From assembly GCA_030848925.1 (NCBI GenBank), contig JANFFA010000003.1:558001-622000 (forward strand): DNA of 64,000 nt. The letters run 5' to 3'. Positions 8,996 through 18,151 of this stretch are shown here, in pieces. Every line of letters begins with the position of its first letter. The first letter of the stretch is position 1. The position numbers and the translations under genes were made by a program. Under the pieces are notes generated by a model that saw nothing but the letters and a program-made list of their open reading frames with translations, was not told the DNA's origin and made no database searches. Source of the DNA: Rhodalgimonas zhirmunskyi (GTDB lineage: Bacteria; Pseudomonadota; Alphaproteobacteria; Rhodobacterales; Rhodobacteraceae).

Positions 8996-10828
8996 ATGAC
9001 CAAGCAGCCACGCCCCCCGATCTCCGCCACGCGCCCGCCCTTGGACGAGGGTTTGGAGAAATCCGCCACGCAACAGACGGCCCCGCAGCGGCCCGAACCG
9101 GCAAGTGAAGCCGGGCCGAACAGGTTAGACCATCCGCACGATCAGCTCGACAGTGCGTTGCGGGCCAACCTTGCGCGGCTGACGCAGGGCCTTTCGCCGC
9201 AAGCGGCGGCGGGGGCATGGTTGGATTGGGCGATGCATCTGGCGCAGGCGCCGGGACGGCAGTTCGAATTGATGCAGCACGCGACGGAGAGCGCGTGGAA
9301 ACTGACCGCGCACATGATGGGCGCCGAGGCGCCGTTCCAGCCGGGCAAGAACGATCACCGGTTCCTGCATAAGGGCTGGGCCAAGCCGCCCTTCGCACAG
9401 TTGCAGCAGGGCTACCTTGCGCTTGAGGATTTCTGGACCCGCGCGACCGAGAATATTTCCGGCGTGCGCGACGAGGATGCCAAGCGGGTGCGCTTCATGG
9501 CGTTGCAGATGATCGACACGGTTTCGCCGTCGAATTTCGGATTGACCAACCCGGAAGTGATCGCCGCCAACGTCGAAAGCGATGGCAAGGCGATGGCTCA
9601 GGGCGCACAGCTGTTCGCCGCCGACATGATGCGCGCGCTGGCGCATGAAAAAGATGCGGAGCCGACGAAATTCAAGGTTGGCCGTGACCTGGCGGCGACG
9701 CCGGGCAAGGTGGTTTACCGCAACCGGCTGTTTGAGTTGATCCAGTACAGCCCGCAGACCGGCAAGGTGCGCCCCGAACCGGTGCTGATCGTGCCGGCGT
9801 GGATCATGAAATACTATATCCTCGACCTCCAGGCGCAGAATTCGCTGATCAACTATCTTGTCGGTGAAGGGTTCAGCGTTTTCACGATCTCTTGGGTCAA
9901 TCCCGGGGCCGAGTTGCGCGACGTGGGGCTTGATGATTATCGCACAGAAGGGGTGATGGCGGCGATTGATGCGGTTTCGGCCATCACCGGCGGAGAGAAG
10001 ATTCATGCCTGCGGCTATTGCCTTGGCGGGACGATCCTGTCGATCGCGGCAGCGACGATGGCGCGCGACAAGGATGCGCGGCTGGCCTCGCTTTCGCTGT
10101 TGGCGGCGCAGATGGATTTCTCGGAAGCGGGCGAGTTGATGCTGTTTCTTGACGAGAGCCAAGTCGCGCTGCTTGAGGATTTGATGAACAATCAGGGCTA
10201 TCTCGACAGTTCGCAGATGGTGGGCGCGTTCAAGGCCTTGCGGGCCGAGGACCTGATCTGGACCCGCGCGGTGCGCCGTTACCTGATGGGGATCGAAGAG
10301 CGTGAGACCGATATGGGCACGTGGAACGCCGATGCGACGCGAATGCCCGCGCGGATGCATTCGGAATACCTGCGCGGATTGTTCATGGAAAACCGCCTGA
10401 CGGCGGGGCGGTTCGCCGTCGAGGGGCGGGTGATCGCGCCCTCGGACATCACCGCGCCGATGTTCGTGGTCGGCACCGAGAAGGACCACATCGCGCCATG
10501 GCATTCGGTCTACAAGGCCAAGCTGTTCACCGATGGTGACCTGACTTTCGTCCTGTCGAGCGCGGGGCATAATGGCGGGATCGTTTCAGAGCCGGGGCAT
10601 CCGCATCGCCATTATCGCATCTCGAACCGCGCGCCCGGCACGCTTTACACCGGGCCGGAACAGTGGCTGGCCAAGACCGCGCCCAAGGATGGCAGTTGGT
10701 GGCCGGAATGGGCGGCATGGCTGGGCACGCAAAGCGGCGCGCCGGTTGATCCGCCGCCGATGGGCGCGCCCGACGCGGGTTATCCCGCGCTGTGCGACGC
10801 GCCCGGCGAGTATGTTCTAGAACGCTGA
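8996..10828 (+). CDS. phaC: Class I poly(3-hydroxyalkanoate) synthase
   Basis: PhaC polymerises (R)-3-hydroxyacyl-CoA into polyhydroxyalkanoate on granule surfaces. The 610-residue length and single subunit fit class I. The modified lipase box GYCLGG carries the catalytic Cys342. The catalytic Asp is expected in the GTEKDHIAPW segment and the His in SSAGHNGGI. The N-terminal 70 residues are Pro/Gln-rich and poorly conserved. The ATG at 8996 is preferred because AGAGG sits 6 bp upstream; an in-frame ATG at 8990 and TTG at 8954 are alternatives. No phasin or phaR gene follows. Confidence 0.95.
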   Translation: MTKQPRPPISATRPPLDEGLEKSATQQTAPQRPEPASEAGPNRLDHPHDQLDSALRANLARLTQGLSPQAAAGAWLDWAMHLAQAPGRQFELMQHATESAWKLTAHMMGAEAPFQPGKNDHRFLHKGWAKPPFAQLQQGYLALEDFWTRATENISGVRDEDAKRVRFMALQMIDTVSPSNFGLTNPEVIAANVESDGKAMAQGAQLFAADMMRALAHEKDAEPTKFKVGRDLAATPGKVVYRNRLFELIQYSPQTGKVRPEPVLIVPAWIMKYYILDLQAQNSLINYLVGEGFSVFTISWVNPGAELRDVGLDDYRTEGVMAAIDAVSAITGGEKIHACGYCLGGTILSIAAATMARDKDARLASLSLLAAQMDFSEAGELMLFLDESQVALLEDLMNNQGYLDSSQMVGAFKALRAEDLIWTRAVRRYLMGIEERETDMGTWNADATRMPARMHSEYLRGLFMENRLTAGRFAVEGRVIAPSDITAPMFVVGTEKDHIAPWHSVYKAKLFTDGDLTFVLSSAGHNGGIVSEPGHPHRHYRISNRAPGTLYTGPEQWLAKTAPKDGSWWPEWAAWLGTQSGAPVDPPPMGAPDAGYPALCDAPGEYVLER

Positions 10829-10851
10829 CAGGGCGCGACAGGGCGCGCCGT

Positions 10852-12495
10852 TTACTGACGCAGGGTCAACGCCAGCATGGAGCGTTGATCCATGTAACCG
10901 GTTTTGGGCAGGCCTCCGGCCTCCTGAAAACGGGCGATGGCCTGTCGGGTGCGGTTGTCGAAGGTGCCATCCACCGGGCCGGGGCCGTAGCCCTTGGTTT
11001 CGAGAAGCTGTTCGACCAGCAGCGCCGCCGTGCGGTTTGGCACGACCTGTCGCTCGGCGCGTTCAAGCGGCGGGTTGGCGGGCACCTCGCCGCGCAGCGT
11101 GGCGATGCGTGCGCGGGCCTGTTCCACGTGGCGGCTTTCGGGATGGGCGTTGATGAAGGCTTGGTAGGCCTTGATCGTGGCGGCGTCCTCTGCCGCGCGC
11201 CAGTCCTTTTCCATTTTTCGGCGGGCCTCTTCCTCGCGCTGGGCGGTGAAACGGCCGAGGCTGTCCTTGGCCTCTTTCGCGAACAGCCCCTCGGGATAGC
11301 GGTCGAGATAGGCGCTCATATCCGCCTCGGTTCGCCCGAGCGACTGCCAATAAGCGCGGTCGGCCTTTTCACGCTCTTGCCGGGCGAGTTCGCGTTCGCG
11401 GGCCAGTTCGGCGGTGCGCACGTCGGCCTGTCGCTGCAACTCGGCGATCTGGGTCTGTGTCAGGTAGCCGTTGGGCGTATAGCCTTGCGCCTTCTGCCAC
11501 GCGGTAAGGGCGGTGCGCGTGCCGGGGCCGAACACCCCGTCGATGCCCTTGGGATTATAGGCCAGCAGGTCAAGATTCTGTTGCACCGCGCGGCGCTGCG
11601 CGCGCGTCAGGCCGAGTGCGGTTTCACGCTCTTGCGCCAGTTCTTCGGGGCTGGGCGGTTTGGCGGCAGGCGTTTTTTCAAGCGCGGCGCGCGCCTCTTT
11701 GGCGAAGATGCCTTGGGGATAGCGGCTGAGATAGGCCGCGTAACCCGCATCCCCGCCAATATCGCGAGCCGCACTCCAATAGGCGATTTCGCCCGCGCGG
11801 CTGGCGGCACCGGCATCAGCGGCAAAATGCACCGCATCCGAGCGAAAGCCGCGGGCGCGCGCGTCTTTAGGCAGCGCGGCGAGCGCACCATTCAGCGTCA
11901 GCCCCGGATCGAGCAGCGCATCGCCCACCCATGTGCCGATCTGTTGCAGCGGCCCCTCGATCAGCGTGACCCCTTGGGGCAGGGTCATGCGGGCGATCCC
12001 GGCGCTGAGGCCGGGGCCGATTTCGCTTTCGTCAGTCTCACCGGGAAGGCCGATGATCATCACCGCCTGCCCCGGCGCCATCGCGGCGAGATCGGCCATC
12101 GGTGCAACGGGCAGGCCGTGGGCCCCCACGTTGAACGCATCGGGCGCGCGGCGGGTGCGGGCCATCAGCCAACTGTCGCGCCCGTTGTTGGCGTATCGCC
12201 CCGAGAGGGCGATGATCACCCGGTCATTGCCCGCGCCATCGCTGCCGAGCCGGTCGCGCAGTTTGCGGGCAAGCGCCTGCATTTCTTCGGCGTCGGCCTC
12301 TTCTGCATAGAACACCGTCCAGCCCGCGCCGCGCAGCGCATCGGCCAGCGCGCCCGCGCCTTCGGTGCTGGTGTCCGGGCGGGTGGTGTAATCGCCATTG
12401 GCAAGGATCAGCGCCAGATCGGCGGCCGCCGCACGCATTGGCATGCAGGCCACCGCCGCCAGCGTCACGCTTGCAAGGGTTCGTTTCAGGGTCAT
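10852..12495 (-). CDS. Secreted pseudo-caspase protein with two peptidoglycan-binding domains
   Basis: A 547-residue protein with a signal peptide (residues 1-25), then a caspase-like (peptidase C14) fold region at about 26-200. The usual strand-1 pattern is seen as LALILANGDY. The catalytic His loop, normally SGHG, reads SGRY (98-101). The strand that normally ends in DAC reads VMIIGLPGE, so both catalytic residues appear lost. Two SYL-RYP-G-FAKEA repeats (about 253-272 and 393-412) flank a peptidoglycan_binding_1 domain (about 296-352). A second such domain ends the protein (about 486-547), with a charged helical stretch between. It probably acts in the periplasm as a non-enzymatic binding or scaffold protein. 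It converges with phaC. Confidence 0.75.
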   Translation of the reverse strand: MTLKRTLASVTLAAVACMPMRAAAADLALILANGDYTTRPDTSTEGAGALADALRGAGWTVFYAEEADAEEMQALARKLRDRLGSDGAGNDRVIIALSGRYANNGRDSWLMARTRRAPDAFNVGAHGLPVAPMADLAAMAPGQAVMIIGLPGETDESEIGPGLSAGIARMTLPQGVTLIEGPLQQIGTWVGDALLDPGLTLNGALAALPKDARARGFRSDAVHFAADAGAASRAGEIAYWSAARDIGGDAGYAAYLSRYPQGIFAKEARAALEKTPAAKPPSPEELAQERETALGLTRAQRRAVQQNLDLLAYNPKGIDGVFGPGTRTALTAWQKAQGYTPNGYLTQTQIAELQRQADVRTAELARERELARQEREKADRAYWQSLGRTEADMSAYLDRYPEGLFAKEAKDSLGRFTAQREEEARRKMEKDWRAAEDAATIKAYQAFINAHPESRHVEQARARIATLRGEVPANPPLERAERQVVPNRTAALLVEQLLETKGYGPGPVDGTFDNRTRQAIARFQEAGGLPKTGYMDQRSMLALTLRQ

Positions 12496-12537
12496 GTCTC
12501 CGCCTCCTCTAACGGGGCGGTGCGTATGCTCCGCCGC

Positions 12538-13749
12538 TTAGTCGTAGCTTCTTGTATCCTCGATCACCTTGCCATCGTTGGGCAGGCTTCCAAGGGGAAC
12601 AACGTCGATCGCGCCTTTAAGTTTCAGAACTTCGCTGACCGTCTTGGCGAATTGGGCGGGATCGCCGCCTTCGGCCTCGATCTTCACGGTCATGGTGTCC
12701 ATCTCGCCTTCGCGGCCCGCGACGACGCGCGCCTTGGTGATTTCGGCATGTTTGGCGACAAGCGCGGCGACCTGTTCGGGACGCACGAACATGCCCTTGA
12801 TCTTGGTCGTCTGATCGGCGCGGCCCATCCAGCCCTTGATCCGCATGTTGGTGCGCCCACAAGGGCTTTGCCCTTCCATCACCGCGCTGAGATCGCCGGT
12901 GGCGAAGCGGATCAGCGGGTAATCGGGGTTGAGCGTGGTGACGACGACTTCGCCGACCTCGCCCGGGGCGACGGGATCGCCGGTTCCCGGCGTGACGATT
13001 TCGACGATCACGCCTTCGTCGACGATCATGCCTTCCATCGCCTCACTCTCGTACGCGATGGAGCCGAGATCGGCGGTGCCGTAGCCCTGAAGGCAGGTAA
13101 TGCCGCGATCGGCGTATTCCTGACGCAGCGAGGGGAAGAGCGCGCCGCCGCCGACCGCCGCCTTGGTGAATTTCAGGGTGAGACCCATCTCATCCGCCTT
13201 GTCGAGGATGATCTTGAGGTAATCCGGTGTGCCGGCATAGGCGGTGCAAGCGATGTCGTGGGCGGCTTGTGCCTGAAGCTCGGTCTGGCCGGTGCCGGCG
13301 GGAAGGACGGTGCAGCCGATGGCGCGCGCGCCGCCCTCGAACATCATGCCAGCGGGGGTGAGGTGGTAGGAAAAGCAGTTCTGCACGATGTCATTTTCGC
13401 GGATGCCCGCGGCATACATCGCGCGGCCCGAACGCCACCAGTCGGCACTGATCCCGCCCGGTTCGTAGATCGGGCCGGGGCTTTGGAAAACATGCGCCGG
13501 GCGGCCCGCGATCAGCCCGCCGAAGGGCGGCTCGGCCTTTTGCGCGGCGCCCAGTTCGGATTTGCGCAGGACCGGCAGGGCGGCCAGATCTTCGATCGTG
13601 GTGATCGCGGCGGGGTCGACATCGGCCAAGCTCCGCCCATAGCCCGCAAGTGATTTGGCGCGGGCGATCTGTTCCGGCAGGGCCTTGGAAAGATGGGCTT
13701 TTCTTTCGTCGGCGGTGCGGGTTTCCAAGCTGTCGTAATGGCGGCTCAT
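12538..13749 (-). CDS. Phenylacetate-CoA ligase family (PaaK-like) adenylate-forming enzyme
   Basis: A 403-residue ANL-type ligase of the PaaK family, with the YGTADLGSIAYESE motif and a C-terminal AMP_binding_C_2-like domain (GRTNMRIKGWMGRADQTTKI). The region where PaaK enzymes usually carry a Ser/Thr/Gly-rich phosphate loop reads FQSPGPIYEPGG, so the substrate or mechanism may differ. It would convert an aromatic or other carboxylate to its CoA thioester. It lies near, but is separated by a plus-strand gene from, the Liv-type transporter operon on the same strand. Confidence 0.8.
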   Translation of the reverse strand: MSRHYDSLETRTADERKAHLSKALPEQIARAKSLAGYGRSLADVDPAAITTIEDLAALPVLRKSELGAAQKAEPPFGGLIAGRPAHVFQSPGPIYEPGGISADWWRSGRAMYAAGIRENDIVQNCFSYHLTPAGMMFEGGARAIGCTVLPAGTGQTELQAQAAHDIACTAYAGTPDYLKIILDKADEMGLTLKFTKAAVGGGALFPSLRQEYADRGITCLQGYGTADLGSIAYESEAMEGMIVDEGVIVEIVTPGTGDPVAPGEVGEVVVTTLNPDYPLIRFATGDLSAVMEGQSPCGRTNMRIKGWMGRADQTTKIKGMFVRPEQVAALVAKHAEITKARVVAGREGEMDTMTVKIEAEGGDPAQFAKTVSEVLKLKGAIDVVPLGSLPNDGKVIEDTRSYD

Positions 13750-13865
13750 GAGGGGGGCCTCTCTTGGTGCGGGTCTGTTTGAGTGCGGGATTTGCGATAT
13801 TCGGGGCGGCGCTCTACCATGGGATGTAACGCGCGCGTTTTGTTATTGGAGGAGGCACGACCCGC

Positions 13866-14717
13866 ATGGCTGACGATTTCGACGCCCGCATCACCTTTCA
13901 CGACGACCTGCAGTGCATGGAGGCCGATTTCAGCGGTTTCGATTTTGCCTCGAGCGCGGTGGTCAACGCTTTTTACGACCGGATCGAAGACCGCATCCGC
14001 GAGACCGGGGAGACACTTTGGTTCTTCCTCGTGAATTACTCGGGCTGCAAGATTGACACGTCGGCCTGGGTGGCCTTTTCGCGGCGTGGAAAGGCGTTGA
14101 ACCTTGCCCATTCGATGGGGTCGGTGCGGTTCGACGCCTCGGATGAGACGCGCCGCCAAATCGAGCGGGATGCCGAGACCGAGCGGTTCGATCCCAATTT
14201 GTTCGCCGACCGGGATTTGGCAATCGCGCGTATTCGCGCCCTGCCCTCGAAGCGCCGTGTCACGCGGGTCGAGGAGGTTGGCATCAGCGCCGGAGAGATC
14301 GCGCGCCGGATTACGTTTGATGCCACGGGCAATGCAGGTGGGCCGCTGATGACGGCGGATTTCTCGCGGTTGACCTTTGCCCATTCCGGCGATGTCGACG
14401 CGGTTTACGATCATATCGAAGACGCCATCCGCGCCAGTGACCGGAAGTGGTACTTCCTTGTCAACATGGACGGCTGCGAGGTGCATCCCGCCGCATGGGT
14501 GCGCTATGCGTTTCGGGGCAAGCGGTTGAACCAAGCGGCGTCGCTGGGCACGGTGCGGTTTGCGCCCGGCTCGGAGACCGCATCCGACATTCGGCTGCGC
14601 GCCGAAAGTCAGGGCTTTGATCCCAACATCCGCAACACCCGCGAAGAGGCGATGACGCGGCTGGCCGAGATACGGCGCGACCTTCTGGCTGAAGCGCAGC
14701 TCGAAGTTGGTGGTTAG
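13866..14717 (+). CDS. Uncharacterised protein with two tandem copies of an unknown domain
   Basis: A 283-residue protein with no signal peptide or membrane helix. It consists of two similar halves, about residues 8-124 and 148-269. Matching segments are LWFFLVNYSGCKIDTSAWVA versus WYFLVNMDGCEVHPAAWVRY, GKALNLAHSMGSVRF versus GKRLNQAASLGTVRF, and ERFDPNLF versus QGFDPNIR. The alternation of strands with DRIEDRIRE/DHIEDAIRA helices recalls STAS-like alpha/beta domains, but this is only an impression. It stands alone between two minus-strand operons. I do not recognise the family. Confidence 0.7.
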   Translation: MADDFDARITFHDDLQCMEADFSGFDFASSAVVNAFYDRIEDRIRETGETLWFFLVNYSGCKIDTSAWVAFSRRGKALNLAHSMGSVRFDASDETRRQIERDAETERFDPNLFADRDLAIARIRALPSKRRVTRVEEVGISAGEIARRITFDATGNAGGPLMTADFSRLTFAHSGDVDAVYDHIEDAIRASDRKWYFLVNMDGCEVHPAAWVRYAFRGKRLNQAASLGTVRFAPGSETASDIRLRAESQGFDPNIRNTREEAMTRLAEIRRDLLAEAQLEVGG

Positions 14718-14752
14718 GGGCACCTGCCCGTCTGTCGTGGCAGCGGCGGACA

Positions 14753-15604
14753 TCAGCTGAGCCAACGTTTGCGGCGGCGATAGCTGCGCACGTCGCGGAA
14801 CGATTTGCGCCCTTCGTCGGACATGCCGAGGTAGAATTCCTTCACGTCCGGGTTTTCGCGCAGATCGGCCGCACGGCCATCCATCACGACCCGACCGGAT
14901 TCAAGGATATATCCGTAATGCGCGAAGCGCAGCGCGACGTTGGTGTTCTGTTCGGCCAGAAGGAAGGTATAGCCCTGCTCTTCGTTCAGGCTTTTGACGA
15001 TGCCGAAGATCTGTTCGACCAGCTGCGGCGCAAGGCCCATCGAAGGCTCGTCCAGCAGGATCGTTTCGGGGCGGCTCATCAGGGCGCGGCCGATGGCGAC
15101 CATCTGCTGCTCACCACCCGAGGTATAGCCCGCCTGACTTTTGCGGCGCTCTTTAAGCCGCGGGAAATAGTTATAGACCATTTCGAGGTCAGCATCGATC
15201 GCACCGCGCCCGTCACCACGGGTATAGGCACCAGTCAGCAGGTTTTCCTCGACGGTGAGGTGTTCGAAGCAGTGACGGCCTTCCATCACCTGCACGACGC
15301 CCATTTTCACCAGTGCGGCGGGTTCAAGGTCTTGCACCTTTTCGCCGCGATACGAGATCGACCCTTTGGTCACCTCGCCACGTTCGGAGTGCAGCAGGTT
15401 CGACACCGCCTTGAGCGTGGTCGTCTTGCCCGCGCCGTTGCCGCCCAGAAGCGCGGTGATCCCGCCCTTGGGCACCTTGAGGCTGACGCCTTTCAGCACG
15501 AGGATCACGTGATTGTAGATCACCTCGATGTTGTTCACTTCGAGAAGCGTTTCCTGAAGGGTTTCTTCAGTCGTTTCACGGGGTGTCGCGGGGGCGTCCA
15601 GCAT
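14753..15604 (-). CDS. livF: Branched-chain-type ABC transporter ATP-binding protein (LivF-like)
   Basis: A 283-residue ATPase with Walker A GGNGAGKTT, signature TSGGEQQMVAIGRAL and Walker B TILLDEPSMG. The C-terminal 30 residues are basic (SYRRRKRWLS) and extend beyond a typical LivF of about 235 residues; the N terminus also has a 20-residue acidic leader. It powers uptake with LivG at the cytoplasmic face. It is the last gene of the minus-strand operon beginning with the acyl-CoA ligase at 23130, so the cargo is probably a carboxylic acid rather than an amino acid. Confidence 0.9.
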   Translation of the reverse strand: MLDAPATPRETTEETLQETLLEVNNIEVIYNHVILVLKGVSLKVPKGGITALLGGNGAGKTTTLKAVSNLLHSERGEVTKGSISYRGEKVQDLEPAALVKMGVVQVMEGRHCFEHLTVEENLLTGAYTRGDGRGAIDADLEMVYNYFPRLKERRKSQAGYTSGGEQQMVAIGRALMSRPETILLDEPSMGLAPQLVEQIFGIVKSLNEEQGYTFLLAEQNTNVALRFAHYGYILESGRVVMDGRAADLRENPDVKEFYLGMSDEGRKSFRDVRSYRRRKRWLS

Positions 15605-15637
15605 GGTGGCGTCTCTCGTTCAAAAACTCGGTGGGGT

Positions 15638-15664
15638 GCCCCGGCCCGGGTATCAGGCCGGGGC
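15638..15664 (-). terminator. Stem-loop between substrate-binding protein gene and livF
   Basis: A perfect 9-bp GC stem (15638-15646 / 15656-15664) with a 9-base loop lies 12 bp after the stop of the solute-binding protein gene. It is not followed immediately by a T run on the minus strand (TTTTTG comes about 13 bases later). It may act as an mRNA 3-prime stabiliser or partial terminator that raises the level of the binding protein over livF. Confidence 0.6.
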
Positions 15665-15675
15665 GATGCACGGGC

Positions 15676-16959
15676 TTAGTTGCAGCCCGCCGTGATGTTG
15701 TTTTCCTTGGCGTAGGCCGAGGAATCTTCGTCGATCAGCGGCTGCAGAACGTCTTGGTCAGACTGGACGAATTCGGTGATCAGACCCCATTCGCCTTTGG
15801 CTGCGTCCCACTGGGCCACGGCAACCATGCCGTCACCGCCGTGGTTTTCACAGCTGACCTTGAACTCGGGGCCGAAGCCGGGAAGGCCGAGCGCGGCCAT
15901 CTTCTCTTCGGTGATTTCAAGGTTTTCCATGCCAACGATCATGTCCGCCGGGGTGATGGCCGACTTGCCGGTCATTGCCTGAGCGGTCTTGGCAGCTTCG
16001 GCGGCCAGCATCGCGGCATAGAGACCACGGTTGTAGAGCGCGGTGCCGATCTGATCGCCCGCACCGGCCGCTTTGCCCGTGTCGACAACGTATTTCTGGA
16101 TGTCGTCGAAGACCGGGTAGTCAGAGCCGACGTTGTGGAAGGTCAGGGCCTTGTAGCCGTTGGCCTTGGCGCCTGCCGGTTTCACGTCGTTTTCCGAACC
16201 CGACCACCAGATGCCGATGAAGTTTTCCATCGGGAAGCGGATGTTCACGGCTTCCTGAATGGCAACCTGGTTCATGACGCCCCAGCCATACATGATGACA
16301 TAGTCGGGCTTTTCACGACGGATCTGGAGCCACTGCGACTTCTGCTCCTGACCGGGGTGATCGACCGGCAGCAGGGTCAGATTGTAGCCGTGCTTCTTGG
16401 CCAGCTCTTCCAGCGTGCGGATCGGCTCCTTGCCGTAGGCCGAGTTGTGATAGACGAGGGCCACGGTCTTGCCGCTGAGATCGCCACTGTTCAGATCGAG
16501 CAGGTGTTTGATCGCGACAGACGCACCATCCCAGTAGTTGGCGGGATAGTTGAAGACGTTGCTGAAGACACCGCCGTTCTTGGCCGAGGTCCGGCCATAG
16601 CCCATCGAGTGCACCGCGATGCCGTCAGCCGTGGCTTTCGGGATCAGCTGGTAAGTGATGCCGGTCGAGAGCGGTTGATAGACAAGGCTGCCCTCGCCCT
16701 TGGTCGACTCGTAGCATTCGACGCCTTTTTCGGTGTTATAGCCGGTTTCGCATTCGATCATGTTGATCTTTTCGCCACCGATGCCGCCGTCACGCTCGTT
16801 CAGCAGGGTGAAGTAATCGGCGTAGCCATCCGCGAAGGGAATGCCGTTGGCGGCGTAGGGGCCGGTGCGGTAGCTCAGCGACGGAAAGGTCAGATCGGCC
16901 AGCGCCGGACCTGCGGCCATCACTGCGCTCAGCGCAAGAGTTGCCAGTTTCATTTTCAT
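15676..16959 (-). CDS. Branched-chain-type ABC transporter substrate-binding protein
   Basis: A 427-residue periplasmic binding protein with a signal peptide (MKMKLATLALSAVMAAGPALA) and the type I periplasmic-binding fold of the LivJ/Leu-Ile-Val family. Segments such as GKTVALVYHNSAYGKEPI and PDYVIMYGWGVMNQ are characteristic of the larger members that bind hydrophobic or aromatic acids. The ligand is not readable from sequence. It lies between livM and livF in the operon, and is preceded by a GGAGGAGAATTCC-like Shine-Dalgarno sequence. Confidence 0.9.
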   Translation of the reverse strand: MKMKLATLALSAVMAAGPALADLTFPSLSYRTGPYAANGIPFADGYADYFTLLNERDGGIGGEKINMIECETGYNTEKGVECYESTKGEGSLVYQPLSTGITYQLIPKATADGIAVHSMGYGRTSAKNGGVFSNVFNYPANYWDGASVAIKHLLDLNSGDLSGKTVALVYHNSAYGKEPIRTLEELAKKHGYNLTLLPVDHPGQEQKSQWLQIRREKPDYVIMYGWGVMNQVAIQEAVNIRFPMENFIGIWWSGSENDVKPAGAKANGYKALTFHNVGSDYPVFDDIQKYVVDTGKAAGAGDQIGTALYNRGLYAAMLAAEAAKTAQAMTGKSAITPADMIVGMENLEITEEKMAALGLPGFGPEFKVSCENHGGDGMVAVAQWDAAKGEWGLITEFVQSDQDVLQPLIDEDSSAYAKENNITAGCN

Positions 16960-17040
16960 CGGAATTCTCCTCCCATTGGTTTTCTCCGATAGCGTCCGGG
17001 GTTTAACCGCCCCGAATTTCGGTATTGGGCCACCCCCGCG

Positions 17041-18150
17041 TTAATGCGGGAAGGGCCAAAGTCTCAGCTTTTCCTTGATCACGCGCCACAGTTGGGCCAG
17101 CCCGTGCGGCTCGAGGATGAGGAAGGTGACGATCAGGCCCCCGACGATCATGAACTCAAGATGCGCGGCAAGGTCGGTGGGCCAGCCAAGGCCGCCCACC
17201 AGCACGTTTTTGAGCAGCACCGGCAAGAGCACGAGGAAGGCCGCCCCGGCGAACGAGCCGAAGATCGAACCAAGCCCGCCGATGATGACCATGAACAGCA
17301 CGAGGAAAGACTTGTTGATGCCGAAGGCTTCGCCCACTTCGACCGCGCCGAGATAGACGCTGAAGAACAGCGCGCCAGCGATGCCGATGTAGAAGGACGA
17401 AACCGCAAAGGCCGTGAGTTTCGCCTTGAGCGGGTTCACCCCGATGATCTCGGCGGCGATGTCCATGTCGCGGATCGCCATCCATTTGCGCCCGGTGCTG
17501 CCGCGCGTCAGGTTGCGCGCCACCAAGGCGAGGACGGTCACGAAGACAAGGCAGAAGAGATAGGTCGCCCATGCGCTTGTCGAGGGGCCGGTTACGGGGA
17601 TGCCGAAGACGCCGCGCTCGGGCGCGCTGATCTGGCCCGAGGCCGAGTAGTTGTAGGCCCAGGCCCACTTGTTGAACAGCCAGACGAGGAAGAACTGCGC
17701 CGCCAGTGTCGCCACGGCAAGGTAGAAGCCCTTGATCCGCAGGGACGGCAGACCGAACAGAACGCCCACAACCGCCGTCACGGCGCCCGCAAGGATGACC
17801 GAGAAGAAGATATTGATCGGCGGCAGTGCGTATTCCACCCCCCCGATCCAGATATCGAGGCCGGTCATGAACTTGTAGCAGGCATAGGCCCCCACGGCCA
17901 TGAAGCCCCCGGTACCAAGGCTGACCTGCCCGGCATAGCCCACCAGCACGTTCAGCCCGATGGCCGCGATCGCGTAGATCAGAAACGGCAGGAAGACGGC
18001 GCTGACCCAGTAATCGTTGATGATGAACGGAACGATGGCAAAGGCCACGAACAGCACGGCATAATAGCGCAGCCGGTCGAACTTGATCGGGAAGGTTTGA
18101 TTGTCGTCCCGGTAGGTCGTCTTGAAATCGCCTGCTTCGCGATAAAACAT
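17041..18150 (-). CDS. livM: Branched-chain-type ABC transporter permease (LivM-like)
   Basis: A 369-residue inner-membrane permease with 8-10 hydrophobic segments. It contains IGLNVLVGYAGQVSLGTGGF, the N-terminal LivM hallmark, and the EAA-like cytoplasmic loop GRKWMAIRDMDIAAEIIGV. It pairs with LivH to form the translocation channel. It starts 1 bp after the preceding small membrane protein gene, which implies translational coupling. Confidence 0.92.
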   Translation of the reverse strand: MFYREAGDFKTTYRDDNQTFPIKFDRLRYYAVLFVAFAIVPFIINDYWVSAVFLPFLIYAIAAIGLNVLVGYAGQVSLGTGGFMAVGAYACYKFMTGLDIWIGGVEYALPPINIFFSVILAGAVTAVVGVLFGLPSLRIKGFYLAVATLAAQFFLVWLFNKWAWAYNYSASGQISAPERGVFGIPVTGPSTSAWATYLFCLVFVTVLALVARNLTRGSTGRKWMAIRDMDIAAEIIGVNPLKAKLTAFAVSSFYIGIAGALFFSVYLGAVEVGEAFGINKSFLVLFMVIIGGLGSIFGSFAGAAFLVLLPVLLKNVLVGGLGWPTDLAAHLEFMIVGGLIVTFLILEPHGLAQLWRVIKEKLRLWPFPH

Positions 18151-18151
18151 C

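Noticed and set aside
10792-13653. A 953-codon open frame on the plus strand
   Set aside because: It runs antisense to the pseudo-caspase and PaaK-like genes, both of which show clear domains; long antisense frames are expected with high third-position GC.
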